From the NCBI GenBank assembly GCA_013399695.1, contig VXAU01002084.1, positions 77,099 through 141,098 on the forward strand: a stretch of DNA of 64,000 nucleotides. Direction: 5' to 3'. Below the pieces are notes generated by a model. That model ran no database searches and was not told the DNA's origin. It was given only the letters and a program-made list of their open reading frames with translations. A program made the position numbers and the translations under genes. Positions 25,147 through 37,049 of this stretch are shown here, in pieces. How positions within the stretch are numbered: the stretch's first letter is position 1; the number at the start of each line of letters is the position of its first letter. This DNA comes from Formicarius rufipectus. Its lineage: Eukaryota > Chordata > Aves > Passeriformes > Formicariidae.

Positions 25147-25930
25147 TTAAAAGGTTTGAGGAGATTCTTTATTGTTGTTTTGAGATGATTTCTTTTTTAA
25201 TTTGCCAGACTTCAGGGGCCTGACTGAGAAGCTGATATCCCAGCCTGCAGTAGCATGGCTGAGGGTGGCAAAAGTTGAACAGAGAGGTGGGAGTGGACAG
25301 AAATGGTCAGGGAAAGAGGCAACGCAGCTCAATAAAATAAACGTGTAGTTATGCTAGGCGTTTATGGGCCCGTCTTTGGCATCCAGTGCTTTGCCTTGAG
25401 TGTTTCATCAAGCTCTGCAAGCTCCTCTCACTCAGAGACTGACTGCCCTCACAGCTAGTGCTGGCATGGCATGCCCAACTTGAAACCAGGACACTGTGAG
25501 AGGGATGTGCAAGATGAGCTGCGAGAAGCCTTTCTAGTCCCTATCCTTCCCCTTTTGCTCCAGAGGTGCATTTGTACACAGGTCCCTGCCTGAGCAACTT
25601 GTCGGTGCCTATCTGCTGACCATGGACCTTTCTGATTCTGACCTTGATTTGATTTCAAGTTGTCCTTGGACTTTCCTCATCCTTATGGATAATGATCTGG
25701 GCTGTGGTTGACCCTGGCACTATCACTGGACTTGCTCTTCTCTTCTTGCTGGGGTACCGTGGGCCTGCATCCTGTGTGTGTGAGGGCATTACTGTGCTGG
25801 CCATGCTGCCTCCTACATGCACACCTCTCTACAATTTCTGGTATAGCTGGCTCTGCTGCTCCCTGATATCCAGTTTCAGAACAGCTTCAACAGATCCAAC
25901 AGACCTAAATTATGACTGCTGAAGGCCTGT
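25147..25930 (+). mobile_element. GC-richer block, possible decayed LTR
   Basis: This block is visibly richer in G and C than its surroundings. It has a polyadenylation-type AATAAA at 25331-25336 and long stretches of CTG/CCT-rich sequence resembling avian retroviral-type LTRs in texture (for example 'gaccttgatttgatttcaag' near 25640-25660). I could not find clear TG...CA ends, a target-site duplication, a primer-binding site or an internal coding region. It may instead be a conserved non-coding block or transcribed sequence. Confidence 0.25.
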
Positions 25931-28900
25931 TCTTCTCCATGTGGTTGTCTCTGCTACCCACAAGCTATGCTACTTTTCTTACTGTTAGATAGCCTCTCAT
26001 TCAGGTACTAAGGCAACTCCAATGAATCCCTGGTTTAACAGGATTGGGTTTGTTTTATTTAGGGTTTGGTTTGGTAGAATCAGTTGTTCAACTTCAGGAA
26101 CAGTCTCAGCTTGGGAGCAGATTTGCCTTGATTGGCTGTAAGGGACAAGATGAGCAAAAGGAGCTCTTAAAGTCAGTATGCCACTTAGTAGATTACCTTA
26201 GCTGTAGTGAGAAGCTATATTTGAGTCTGAATTAAATCTCCTGTGCAGATATGAAAACTTAGCCCTTTGTCACCAAGATCAACTGAAGGAAGACTGAATG
26301 ACTTTATCACCTGATGATTATGGAACTTCTGTTCTAATTAGTATTCATTAGTTATTCAAAATAGAACATCTGCAAAAAGAGCTCTTAAACTAACCTTGCA
26401 ATGCTGCTAGGTAGAAGGTTAGGGCAGCAAAGAAGGCTGAATTAATAAATGCTTCTGAAGAGGGAGAGCAAACACTTTTAAATTAAAGCAAACATTATTT
26501 TCTTCTTTTTCTGCCAAAACTCTGACTAAACTTGATGTAAACTCATAAACTATTCTAGTGAAACTTAAAATGATATTGCACAGCAAATTAAAAAAAAAAA
26601 TCATTCATTTTTCCGCAGTATTTTCAAGATTTCAGTGCTGCTAAAATAATCCTTCATAGATACATCCCTCTTAAGTGAAGCTTCTTCACCAGCAGTAGCT
26701 GCATGCTGCAGCTGTGCTCAACCATTGGAGTACATGGTTCCTCCTGAAGTAGGCTGAGGCCACAAAGTAGGCCTTCTACTAAGGTATCCATAACCAATGA
26801 CAGCAATTTAATCTACAATATACTTCTGTTTGAAACTGCAGTCACCAACCAAACATATCCTTTGATGAACTCAGGCAGTAACTTCAACAGGAGACAGTAA
26901 CAGGGTTTGTAATCTTTCCAGGAACAGTTCCCAAGTCCAACACAAGTTATGCATGCATGGTAGGATGATTCCACATCATCAAGTAAGCTAGTTATAAGAA
27001 GTTAATGGTCTTCATTTGAGACAGATGCTGTACACTTGTCTAATTCTAGCTTGTTTTCGGTAGTGCTCAAGTTAGTAATTTTTAGTTTGCATGGCAAGGA
27101 CTTGAGACCTTCCCAGCCATTGTGGGCAACCACCAGACTTTCATCTGACATTGCTGAACAGTGTAACCCAGCACAGATAATGATCTGTACACTCAGATGT
27201 GCTAGCACTCTTTCTTGAACGACTGGAGAGTAAGCCAGAGAGAATCAAACCAGCCCTTTAAATATATCTATATAAAAATAGAGATTAAAGTTAAAAAAAA
27301 AAAAAAGAAAAAGAAAAAAAAAAAGAAAAACAACCAAAACCACTTATAGAGCAGTGTTTGGAGGGATTTTGTCTCTCTGAACTATTTTAAAGGACATAGA
27401 GGAGCTGATGCCAGTGAAAGAAAAGGAATTGAAATATCTTTAAGGAGTTGCCAATAAAGGCAGAACCATGGACATGCTGACTTTGATTGAAACTATCACA
27501 GAACTGTCCCCTCTGGGATAGTAATTTCCAGTTGTAGGCACTCTTAAAAAATCCTGTAGTTCAGTCACTTATGATTCTGTGACCATAATGTGAGGTTAAT
27601 GTCCTACATTAGCTGAGTCATGGTTAATGTCATAATGTAGCTGGCATTCAGTGTAAATGACAGCAATTTTAGGCAACGAGTGTTTGAGGCAAGTAAACAT
27701 TTCCAGTCCAGGCCTTGATTAGGTTTCTTGTGTAGCAGCCATGACAAAATACCCTCCCAGATTTATTAATGAGGTTGATGGATAGGAGCACTAATGAAAA
27801 TGGACAGGTAGGTAATGAGGGAGGTACAGTCAGAACACAGGATTAAAGTCAGGTACAATCAAAGTTCAGCTCCCTAGTCAAACACAGGCTCCTTTGGGGC
27901 CCTAGGTAAATCATTTATGCACAGCCTCTCAGTCTTTAAAGAGAGGGTAATAATATTCATTATCCTACACATATATCTTGAGAGTTTGAGTAGTTTTGTT
28001 GTATTTTTTCCCCTTAATTCTCAGAAGTGCCCAGTAGATTACCAATATCATGATTATAATACTAGGCAGAACTGGAGTCAGACAAAAAGTTCCTTCACAG
28101 AGTCTCACTAACATACTGGATACATCTTTACCCCTTATCAGTTATGCTATTCCACTCTGAGCTTAAGACAAGCTGCTAGAAATATACCTGCTACCTCTAG
28201 GAGTGATGCCACATCATGAGACAATTTGTGCCTCTCTATTGCCATTCGCAGTGGAGCTGCCTTTAAAGACTATGTCTCTGGGAGTGACTTGAAAGACTCA
28301 GAAGACAATGGCAGCATAAATGTCACATATACACTAGAGGAGGAAGTAAAATACCTGTCCTAGCAAAGGTTGTAAAACAGAACCAAACAATGCAGAGAAA
28401 TTGCAGGGGAGGAGCGACGGAGCTAGTGAGAGGGAGGGAAACCACTACATCAAGCCATCTGGATTAAAATCAGATAAGTCATTCTAAATTGGTGCTTGAG
28501 TGCTGAGCAAATGAGCTAGAGGAAGAAGAATATCTGTGCCTTTGTATCGCTGCATCATAGGGAATCAAGGAAGTTGTGGTTTATATTCTAAGCAGAGGAA
28601 AGTCTGTGCACAATCTATTGGCTCTGGCTGGTATTATGAAGTTCCAAAGAAGTCAGGTGCATTTTGGGATAACCCCATGTACTTGTACAGCTGACCAAGG
28701 TCTGCATTACAACCTATGCAGAACCTAGACAGCAGTTAGTAATTAAATCTTAGTGGTTATATGCTGGGGACAGCAAGAAACTGAAGTTCAAGAGGCTCAC
28801 TGCTCCACAGAGAGAGTTTGGAGGTAGGAAGAGTTACCAAAAGCCAAAAAGAAAAAAAATGTGGAAAGCAGGGATACAAAAGACAAAAAATAATAAAAAT

Positions 28901-29708
28901 AATAAAAAAAAAAAGTAAAGAAGTAGCAAAGTGAAGAAAGAGGAGCACTGAGGGCCAGGCAAACAGGAGTTAAGTCATGACGTACAGAAGAAGCTTAAGT
29001 TGTCACTGAATTAAAAGGAACTCACACTGGGAATATAAAGAGGAATTGTTATTTTAGGCAGGTTTGAAGATTTTCTTGCTCTATTTAGCACAGAATAAAG
29101 GTAATTTGTTTACAGCACCACATGCACCTGAGAAATGAGTTGCAGCTCAGCATGCTCATGCTCAATAAAAATTGGGAAAGGGTAATCTGAAGCAAGGACA
29201 AATCTCAAGGATTGAAGTTAATCCTTGAACAAAATACAGATTTTGTTCAGACTTCAGGGTTTAAGGTGCACATACTCTAGTGTCTAGTCAATGTCTAGCC
29301 AGGGAGCTTAGCCAGATCTAAGACACATGGGCTATTTGCCTTTAAACAACTGAGCTTGCACTTTGCCATGGTAGAGGATCTAGTGTAACAGAACTGTTTC
29401 CAGACCATGTTTCGTTGTGTACCAAAGTCTGTCAAGAAAACAGGTGAATCCATGTAGCCAAAACTCCACTTCCCTTCTTCCATAGCATTTTCTCCACAAG
29501 TAGTTTGACTTCTGGTGATAAACTCACTGGCCATCTTTTAAATGCAAAAAGTATCAAACACATTTCAAAAACTTCTTCTTTTTTTTAAATTTTGTTACAT
29601 ATGTGGCATTATTCCAGGTGGTGTGAAATTGCTGTCAACTCAAGTGCTTAGACTCAACTGCCTGTGAGATGAGGTCTGGCAGAGCTGACAGCTCCAGAAG
29701 CAATGGGA
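25931..29708. other. Unique non-coding stretch with A-rich tracts
   Basis: No gene or confident transposon is seen. An A-rich tract lies at 27293-27330, and an A-rich purine segment at 28850-28950 produces a spurious hydrophobic minus-strand frame. A short inverted repeat (CTACATT at 27604-27610 against AATGTAG at 27634-27640) is within chance expectation. Confidence 0.55.
27293..27330. repeat. A-rich tract with scattered G
   Basis: A runs are interrupted by single G bases, giving an (AAAAAG)-like low-complexity tract. No element body is attached. Confidence 0.9.
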
Positions 29709-29852
29709 AAATCACAGAATCACAGAATCATTAGTGTTGGAAGGGACCTCTGGAGATCATCCTGTCCTGCCAAGGCAGGGTGACCTGAAGTAGGTTACAC
29801 AGAAATGCCTTCAGGTGGGTTTTTAATGTAGAGAGAGAGAGAGAGTCCAGCT
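29709..29852 (-). mobile_element. CR1 LINE 3' end, minus orientation
   Basis: On the plus strand it opens with 'aatcacagaatcacagaatca', the reverse complement of the CR1 terminal repeat. It continues with 'ttggaagggacctctggaga', 'cctgccaaggcagggt', a 'gaagtaggttacacagaaatg' type string and 'caggtgggttttt'. These are the standard reverse-complement CR1 3' end in order. The start of the repeat on the plus strand is its 3' terminus, so it lies on the minus strand. The distal end merges into a (GA)8 run at 29831-29845, where CR1 normally has a GA-rich 'gagaaggagactcc' type segment. Confidence 0.92.
29831..29845. repeat. (GA)n microsatellite
   Basis: A perfect GA dinucleotide run of about seven and a half units. 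It probably arose by slippage from the GA-rich segment of the CR1 fragment that contains it. Confidence 0.9.
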
Positions 29853-30579
29853 GGGAGGGAAGGTGCTGTGTAAAAGCAACTCACTCACCAACCATGCCAG
29901 TCTAAGACTGGAAAGGGAGGTGAAAGAAAGTTTTCTCCACACACATATACACCTTTCTGAAATGGAATGATTGCTGCTATTTTCTCTATTATCCTTCAGA
30001 TTTTTGCTTTACAATCAAATCTGGCTGAAATTGCGTCAAGTTTTACAGTTACAGAAGAGAACACTAGTACACACTGTGTCCTTTCAACCTGCATTTCCTT
30101 AGAAATCTGGATTCAAACATCTTGAAGTTACCTTCTCAAGGATGTACATAGAATCTTGATTTGTATTATTTCTTCAGTTAGACCTATAGCAAAATAATCT
30201 GAGGTATGGTAAAGCTTGCTGTTTTGTTTCTCACTTTAGTTTCTATTTTGCTTAAACTATTAAGCTCAAGGAAAGCTCAGTCCCCTACGGCAGAGGTTGA
30301 AAAACACCAGGTGTTTCACTACCCTTGACAATGCTCAAACTTGCTTAGGGAAGAAATGGTTAATGCCATATCCCAGCCTAATCCTGCATTCTTAGGAAAA
30401 CCCTCTATTTGATAATGTTCAGAGATTTTAAAGGGGAAAAAACTCAATACTTTCAGCAAGTTGTTTTTCCTCTTAAAAATCCATTTCTTCCTTCAGAAAG
30501 CATCCCTTAAAATCAAAATTAAAATCAGCTTCTAAAATCAAATTGGAGATACTCCCTGTTCCTGAATCTGTCAGATTGT

Positions 30580-30660
30580 AATATCTCAGAACTGAAAGTC
30601 CTTGCAGTCCTCGAGTCATGATATCATTCTAGTCTGATTCTCTCTGGAAGCAAGGCTTGA
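30580..30660 (-). mobile_element. Possible remnant of a CR1 3' end
   Basis: The plus strand reads 'atctcagaactgaaagtcct' and, after a gap, 'atcattctagtctgattc'. This resembles in order the reverse-complement CR1 end (agaactg-gaagggacct ... aggtcatctagtc). The match is short and broken, so this is only a suggestion. Confidence 0.25.
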
Positions 30661-31030
30661 GCAGTTCCACTGTATACAAGTGTGTATACACACATTTGAA
30701 TCCTGTGGCTCACCTCAACTGTGAAGGAAGGTAGAAACCTTGAACATTATTCTGCAGGTTTCTCATAAACAGGCAGTAGAGAGAAACTCTCTGCATGCTC
30801 TGACGGATCTGAGCGATCACTTGCATCATGAAAGCTCACTTTATCAGACTCCAAGTAGGATCACTGCAGCAAAGATCCCAATAAGAGATCATGAATAACT
30901 AGAAGATATAAAATCTTTAGCAAACAGTCCAGCACTCTCAGAATAATTTGCTAAGTAGCTCCATAAATATACAAACAGTCTGAGCATCCTCTGCTTCCTT
31001 TCCCTTTGCAGACTGGAGTATTGCCAAAGG

Positions 31031-31049
31031 AAAAAAAAAAAAAAAAAAA
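31031..31049. repeat. (A)19 tract with adjoining A-rich segment
   Basis: An uninterrupted A run followed after 'gatg' by another A10. Low complexity. Minus-strand poly-phenylalanine frames here are artefacts of the tract. Confidence 0.95.
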
Positions 31050-34000
31050 GATGAAAAAAAAAATCGTAAAGACTTCAAGCAGGTCCCACATTTGTGCTTT
31101 TGTGATTTGAAACAATGTCGTTCTCCCAAGAGTTAATATTTTTAGCACTATATGCTTTCTTTCCTCCCAAATGTGATATAGCAGTAAATGATCAGAGCCT
31201 ACAAAGTGCATGTAGACTTTGGAAGCATAGGAAAGAGCATGGGGCTACTGGAAAATGCTGGTCAAATTACTTTGTTCAGAAAAATACATCCCAGACAGAT
31301 GTATGACTCATATCCACTGCCATCTGTTAGACGGAAATAAGCCATCTTTGTCTCATTAAAGGAGAAATGATCCTCTTTTGTAGTCAATGATGACCTACTG
31401 ACCTGGACCCCAACTGCTCAGATCAAGCAGGTTGGGACAGATGACTTTGTAAGGACCATTTTCTTGCCAGTGTCAAAAGTTATCATTTAACCAAAATTAT
31501 GAAATAACTTCTTCAGGTTTCATTAGGATTCATTACCCTCCCTTCTCTGCTTGGTTGAAGGCAACTAAATATCATAAACTGTAGCAGAGCATCCCTAATC
31601 ATAATAAATCCTCCTCTGTCACAGAGCCTAGTGAAAATCCCCTGGATGTGGGAGTCATGTGAGGAGGGATTCCATGAAGCCTAAAGAACTCTCTGTGGGT
31701 ATTTCTGAGATGTCAGCACCCAGACAGCAGGAAGAACTCTATCAGCCCCCATGAGGAACAACGCCAGAGGATCATCTGCTTTGCAGCTCTCAGTCAAACT
31801 AAGGACTTCCAGGTGCTCCCTGCAGCCATGGAGTCACAACAGTGCTCATGAAGGGGTCCTGTCAAATGTGTGCCACCTGTGAGAACTGATGACCATACAG
31901 TGTTGGAAGTCATGGAGGCGAGCTGACAGCATAGTGATGGCTTTTTCATCCAAGAATTCAAATTCAGGTTCAAATAAGGAGATATTGTGCTTGCAGTCTT
32001 TGTGTGGATGCAGATTAATTTTGTGTGTGTCTGCACAAACTACTAAGGGTTGTATTTTTTGACCTTCCTCAATCCCAGTACCACATTATCATTTTGGGGG
32101 GGAAAAAAAGGAAGAGAGGGGTGCTCTTGAATGCACATTCAAGCAAAAGTGCTGACAGCAGCTGTAAGCAGGTAATACTGCAAAATAATACATGGAGAAG
32201 GATGAAATTAAGGGTTTTATTCCAGAATTTCCAGTTGTTTTACTGTCCACCTTCCACTTGTTTGGGGACTCCAGTCCTGAGCACAGCCTGAAGCTGAAAT
32301 ACTCAAAAACACAATGGCTGAGCTGGGACTATCCCAAAATTATGGCCTTTTCTATCTTCACAGGTACAGCATCCAGTTTTCATAACATCCAATGGCTTCA
32401 GAAAGGGAATATACATTCTGTTGCAAATTCTGTCAAAATTACCTCCCCCTGAAGATCAATTTCATAGCCATGGCCACAAAGAAGATCCCTCCTGTCTGAT
32501 TCCCTAATAAAATAATAGAGATGCTATAAATAAAAGGTATCGAAGCTTTACAACTTATGACAATTTAAATGCTGAAATATGAATCTTCTGCTTTTCTCTA
32601 AAACTGGTGAATCATGGGACAAAAATTCCCTTCCATTCCTACTCCCAACCACCACCTCAGGAAAAAAAGAGTTTATATGTACATTTAACAAAGCACCTGT
32701 GCTGGAGTGTCTGACTTGATGCAAACAAGCAAGCACAGCATGGTGCTTACTTCCTAGTAATGTACGACCTAATTAGATGAAGACCCAGAAGTTGTTGTCA
32801 ACTTCTGTACCAGGGGAACTTCTTTCTAGCTCTTTGTGAAGCAACAGCATTCCTGCACACCATGAAAGCAATCAATCGGATTTCCATAGATTATAGAAAA
32901 AATGGCTAAAATGGCTCTGGAAGCTTGGTATTACATGCAAAGATAATGAGTACAGCAGAAGCAGCAACATGGTTGAGAGTTTTGGGATTTTCACCTTCCA
33001 TAGGCTGGAATTTGGGGAAAGAGAGGATGTGAGTATCCGATAAAAGCATGGGTGTTTTCAACTTTTTAAATTGAAAATCCCACATAAATGTTTGAAGAAA
33101 TGCCATGGAGAGTTTCACTGTAGGCCTTTCCTATTACAGTCCATCAGAAGGTAAAGAGAAGTGATAGATGAATAAAATAGCATTGTGGTAAACACACTTA
33201 TTTGTTTCATTTTGCAAAGCCACAATCTTATTTTTAAAATTAGAATAATTTTAATTAGGCACAGAGAGAAGTCAAAAGCTGTGCCTGTGTGCTTGCAGAT
33301 ACTTTCTATGCCTGCTGACTGTGAGGGACTTGCAGATGTATGTGCTTAGAAGAAACCTGAAACAATTTTGCTGCTTTCTTTCTCAAGTCTGACATCCTTG
33401 CAATGGTATCCAAAACAGAGGCTGAGTTACCCTGAGCCTGGCAGGACATGTCAGTGAGATGGATGAAGGCTATCTTGGCTTAGATGAAAAATCCATGACT
33501 GATAGCAGGAGGAGACTCTTTTATGAACTCTTACACTGATTGCTGATACCAATTCTAACATTCTTTTTCTCTGCTGTTTTCCTTATTAGAAAAGCTCTCA
33601 TTTTCTTCATCTTGCAGTTTTTGGGTTCAGTGTTCCCGTGTTGAGCTTTTTCCTTCCATGTAGGCATAAATTGTCGCTGACTGACTGCAGTCACATCTTT
33701 AGCGCTCACTTCTGCAACTGTGGAAAGAGCTAACAGCTCCGAATACTTGATGTTCACGGGGAGAGAGGGGTTAGGTCTAAACTGGTTTTCTAACTCTTTA
33801 GGCACAAACATTTGTTCCTAAGAATGTCCTTCCAGTTGAATGATTTCAATCATAGAGTTTGCAGTAGATTTCTCTTTAATCTTCTTTTTCCCCATCCATT
33901 TTTTTTTCTTTTTTGATTGTATAAACACTTGTATGTGTGTGTCAAATACTACTGCTGTAAAAAGTGTCACAAACAGTCTAGTGCAACTTATCAAATCCAG

Positions 34001-34327
34001 GCTGTGTGGCAGTCAATTTCCGGCACATTGTGTTTCTCTCATAAGCTGTGACTATGACTGTGACTACAGCCCATACAGTTTTGATTTCTAGATCTCATGA
34101 CTGACCACATACAGCTGCTGTTTGTAGAACTGTCATATTTAGGCAGAAGGTGTCAAACAAACCATCTTACCCTATAAATATTATCTCGCAAGAGATTAAT
34201 CAGGGAAATAAAACAGGAATAGACTCAAAAAATGTCTACATATTGCAAAAGCTCTATGCTAAAAAAAGCAATAAGCATAGATACAATACACCTACACACT
34301 CAGACATACAGAGACAGGTGGCTATAC

Positions 34328-34347
34328 TTATATACTTAAGTATATAA
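34328..34347. repeat. Perfect 20-bp AT-rich palindrome
   Basis: The half-site TTATATACTT is followed directly by its exact reverse complement with no spacer, so the two strands read identically over 20 bases. The symmetry stops at both outer flanks. It could extrude as a short cruciform or be a dimeric binding site, but one such site in 64 kb of AT-rich DNA is not far from chance. Confidence 0.9.
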
Positions 34348-37049
34348 AGAAGTACACTTCTATGATCATTGCAAAAAAATAACTGTGATATTCATGGATT
34401 GCATTCAGTAAGTAGCATTCACATTCAAGTAACAGTCTGTCAATTAAGAAACTTATTCCAATACTTTTTGCAAAGACATAAATTTCACTTGAAAACAAAT
34501 CCCTCTTTTGCTTAAGAAAACTTTTTAAAACCGCTTCTCTTGCTGCATGTTTTTTATACCAACCCACTTATAATAGAAGGGTACAGTAAGTATCCTAAAC
34601 TAACAATTATAGATGACGACATTCTCTTTCATTATCCAGGATAATAAGCAATTTTCATTCCTTGGAAACAACCAGATTCTACAGCAAGCCTTCAACAAAT
34701 AAAAAGATGCATAATAGGTGCTAGGATAATATAATATTTCTCTTAATTTCAGGCTTTCTTCTGAATGACAAAGTTATACTGTACATTGAAGATTATTTGG
34801 AACAGAAAATAAGATATCTTGCATGTAAGATCTTTAATTGGATTTTAGTAATACTATTATGCTTTCAAAAATGATACTGCCTTGCGTGCACTGCCAGAAA
34901 ACATATTGAAATTCACAGTTCTGAGGGTGAGCATTTGTTCCTTTCTAACTGACTATAAAAGCATCTCTGACTCGGAGTGAGTTCTCACCTGTGCAGTAAC
35001 AGATATTCTTCCAGTATGGCCATGAAATTGAGCAGCGTCTTTAGCAAGCAAATTTGCCACAACAAAGAAAGATATTTAAAAAGAAATATTCAGAAAGATC
35101 CACTAGAAAATTTCTGGCAAACATTAGCAAGAATTAAATAGAAAATAATTCACTAGTAAAGGATAGATGGAAGCAGATAGTGTTGTTTTTTGTTTTTTTT
35201 TTAAGACTCCTACACCCTGTACAGATCGGCCTTAAATAGTGGCTTAGTTAGAGCCAAACTGACAGTGTAAGAACATCAAGATGACAACTCATATTCTGTT
35301 ACTGCTTTTAGAAGAAAACAGTAACTATTTTTAAGGGGGCACATATTATACAGACTTTATCTGGTCTGTCTCACAATGCTGGTTCATTTCTTCTCTTAGC
35401 CTACTTTTGATGCAAGCCCAAATTCAGGTAAGAATTTACAATTCATTTTAAATAGAGGCACAGTGGACTTCTGAAGAACATATTTAGTTTTTTTAAAGGA
35501 AGGAGAAGGGTAAAGGTCTAGGAATGGATTTAAGAGAGTAATAAAGAGGTCACATCAATGCTTCTCTCCACCCTCACACCAACTCCAGATAAACACTTCA
35601 GTGCCATCTGAAACGGTATGCATGACTCCAGTTGTACCATTCCCACTTGCATAGATAATGATGCTGCATGGCCTCTCAGTACTTCTCTGCTCTGTTCTTT
35701 TCTACTCTGCAGTAAAAATTGCAGAATGTGTTTTCTCCCTCCAGCTTTGCAATCACAAAAGGACTGGCACGCAAAAGGACTGAGGCATCGGGTAAATTTC
35801 AAGGCACATTGTAACCAATAGAACAGACACAATACAACTCTTTTTCGGCATTTCAGAAGAACATCTGTACAAACAACATTTGCCCCTTACCTGAATGTCT
35901 CAGCAACAAGCAAAAAAACTGTGTCCCCTTGTTCCCAATCACACATGCCCACGTTACACAGAGACAGTTTGGGGTTTGGTATACATTGAGCCTGCCCCAT
36001 GAGTTTTAATATACTTTGCAGCCTTAAATAATAAAAGAGGTAAAAAGAAAAAAGAAGTCATCTCAAAACCAAAGGATAGAAGGCATATTTCATTTTGAAA
36101 CAGGTGTCATATCAGATAGGGGAGGAGAAAAATGGGTCCAGGAACAGGATCTGCAGAGAGAAAACTCTAGTGAAAAAAACAGCAAAGACTATAAAGGCTA
36201 TTAGATACACTGCTGCTAGTGCTGACAAAGATAAAATGAGTTGGTATTCCTTTCACATGCATGTTGTTGTTGTTGCATACTTAAAAATCAGTCCCTTTAC
36301 TCATATACATCTCTTTTGAAAGATAATTTGTGAAGCAATTGTTTCCAATGTTGGGGGGTTTTTTTCCAAATAATTGCACGTCTAGTGCATCAGAATGTAT
36401 GGTGCTAAACAGATTCCAGTACATAATATGTTCTATCAAAGCACAATGGTTTTGACAATTGACTAGGTGTTTAAACATTATTTGAAGTAGATAAAGGTAA
36501 TCTAAAGGTGTTTTCTCAAGACGAGTTGTACCTTCCTGGTTTTCAAATGGTAAAAAACACTAATAATGGAGTATTAAAACAAAACAAAAAAAAATTACAA
36601 CATGCAAATATATACACCTATTTTATATAAACTTAAATGTTGTTTGTCATTTAACTGGAAAATAAATTGCAGTATTCACAAAATACTTTCCATATTGGCA
36701 TGATGAAGAACCTTCTTTTCAAAGGCAGATGATTAGGTGAGTATTAGTTCTGGTGAAGCTAGTGTAAAATGTCCTGATTCTTCAGAGAAGCATTAAACAA
36801 TTAAATAGACTGAGTTTCTTTTGAATTTGAAAAATTAGAAGATAATTTAGGGTTTGTAGCATAGCATCTGCAAAGCAGGATGATGTTGCATGTAGGCGAT
36901 AAGATGAAGCTCAAAAAGGAAATCTGTGTGTTTGAAGCCATGGCATTTATTAGTGGCTTACAGAGCATTCTGCTAGTCAACACTTAGCTAATGTAAAGTA
37001 TGTGAAGGATTTCATAACCCAGAGCTCTCACTGATTTTATTTTTCATGC

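Larger units (their letters stand above)
29853..37049. other. Unique non-coding stretch
   Basis: No gene is recognised. A possible tiny CR1 3' remnant lies at 30580-30660. An A19 tract lies at 31031-31049, and a perfect 20-bp AT-rich palindrome at 34328-34347. Slightly GC-richer patches at 31600-31960 and 35560-35830 have open frames on both strands but no recognisable protein. Confidence 0.5.
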
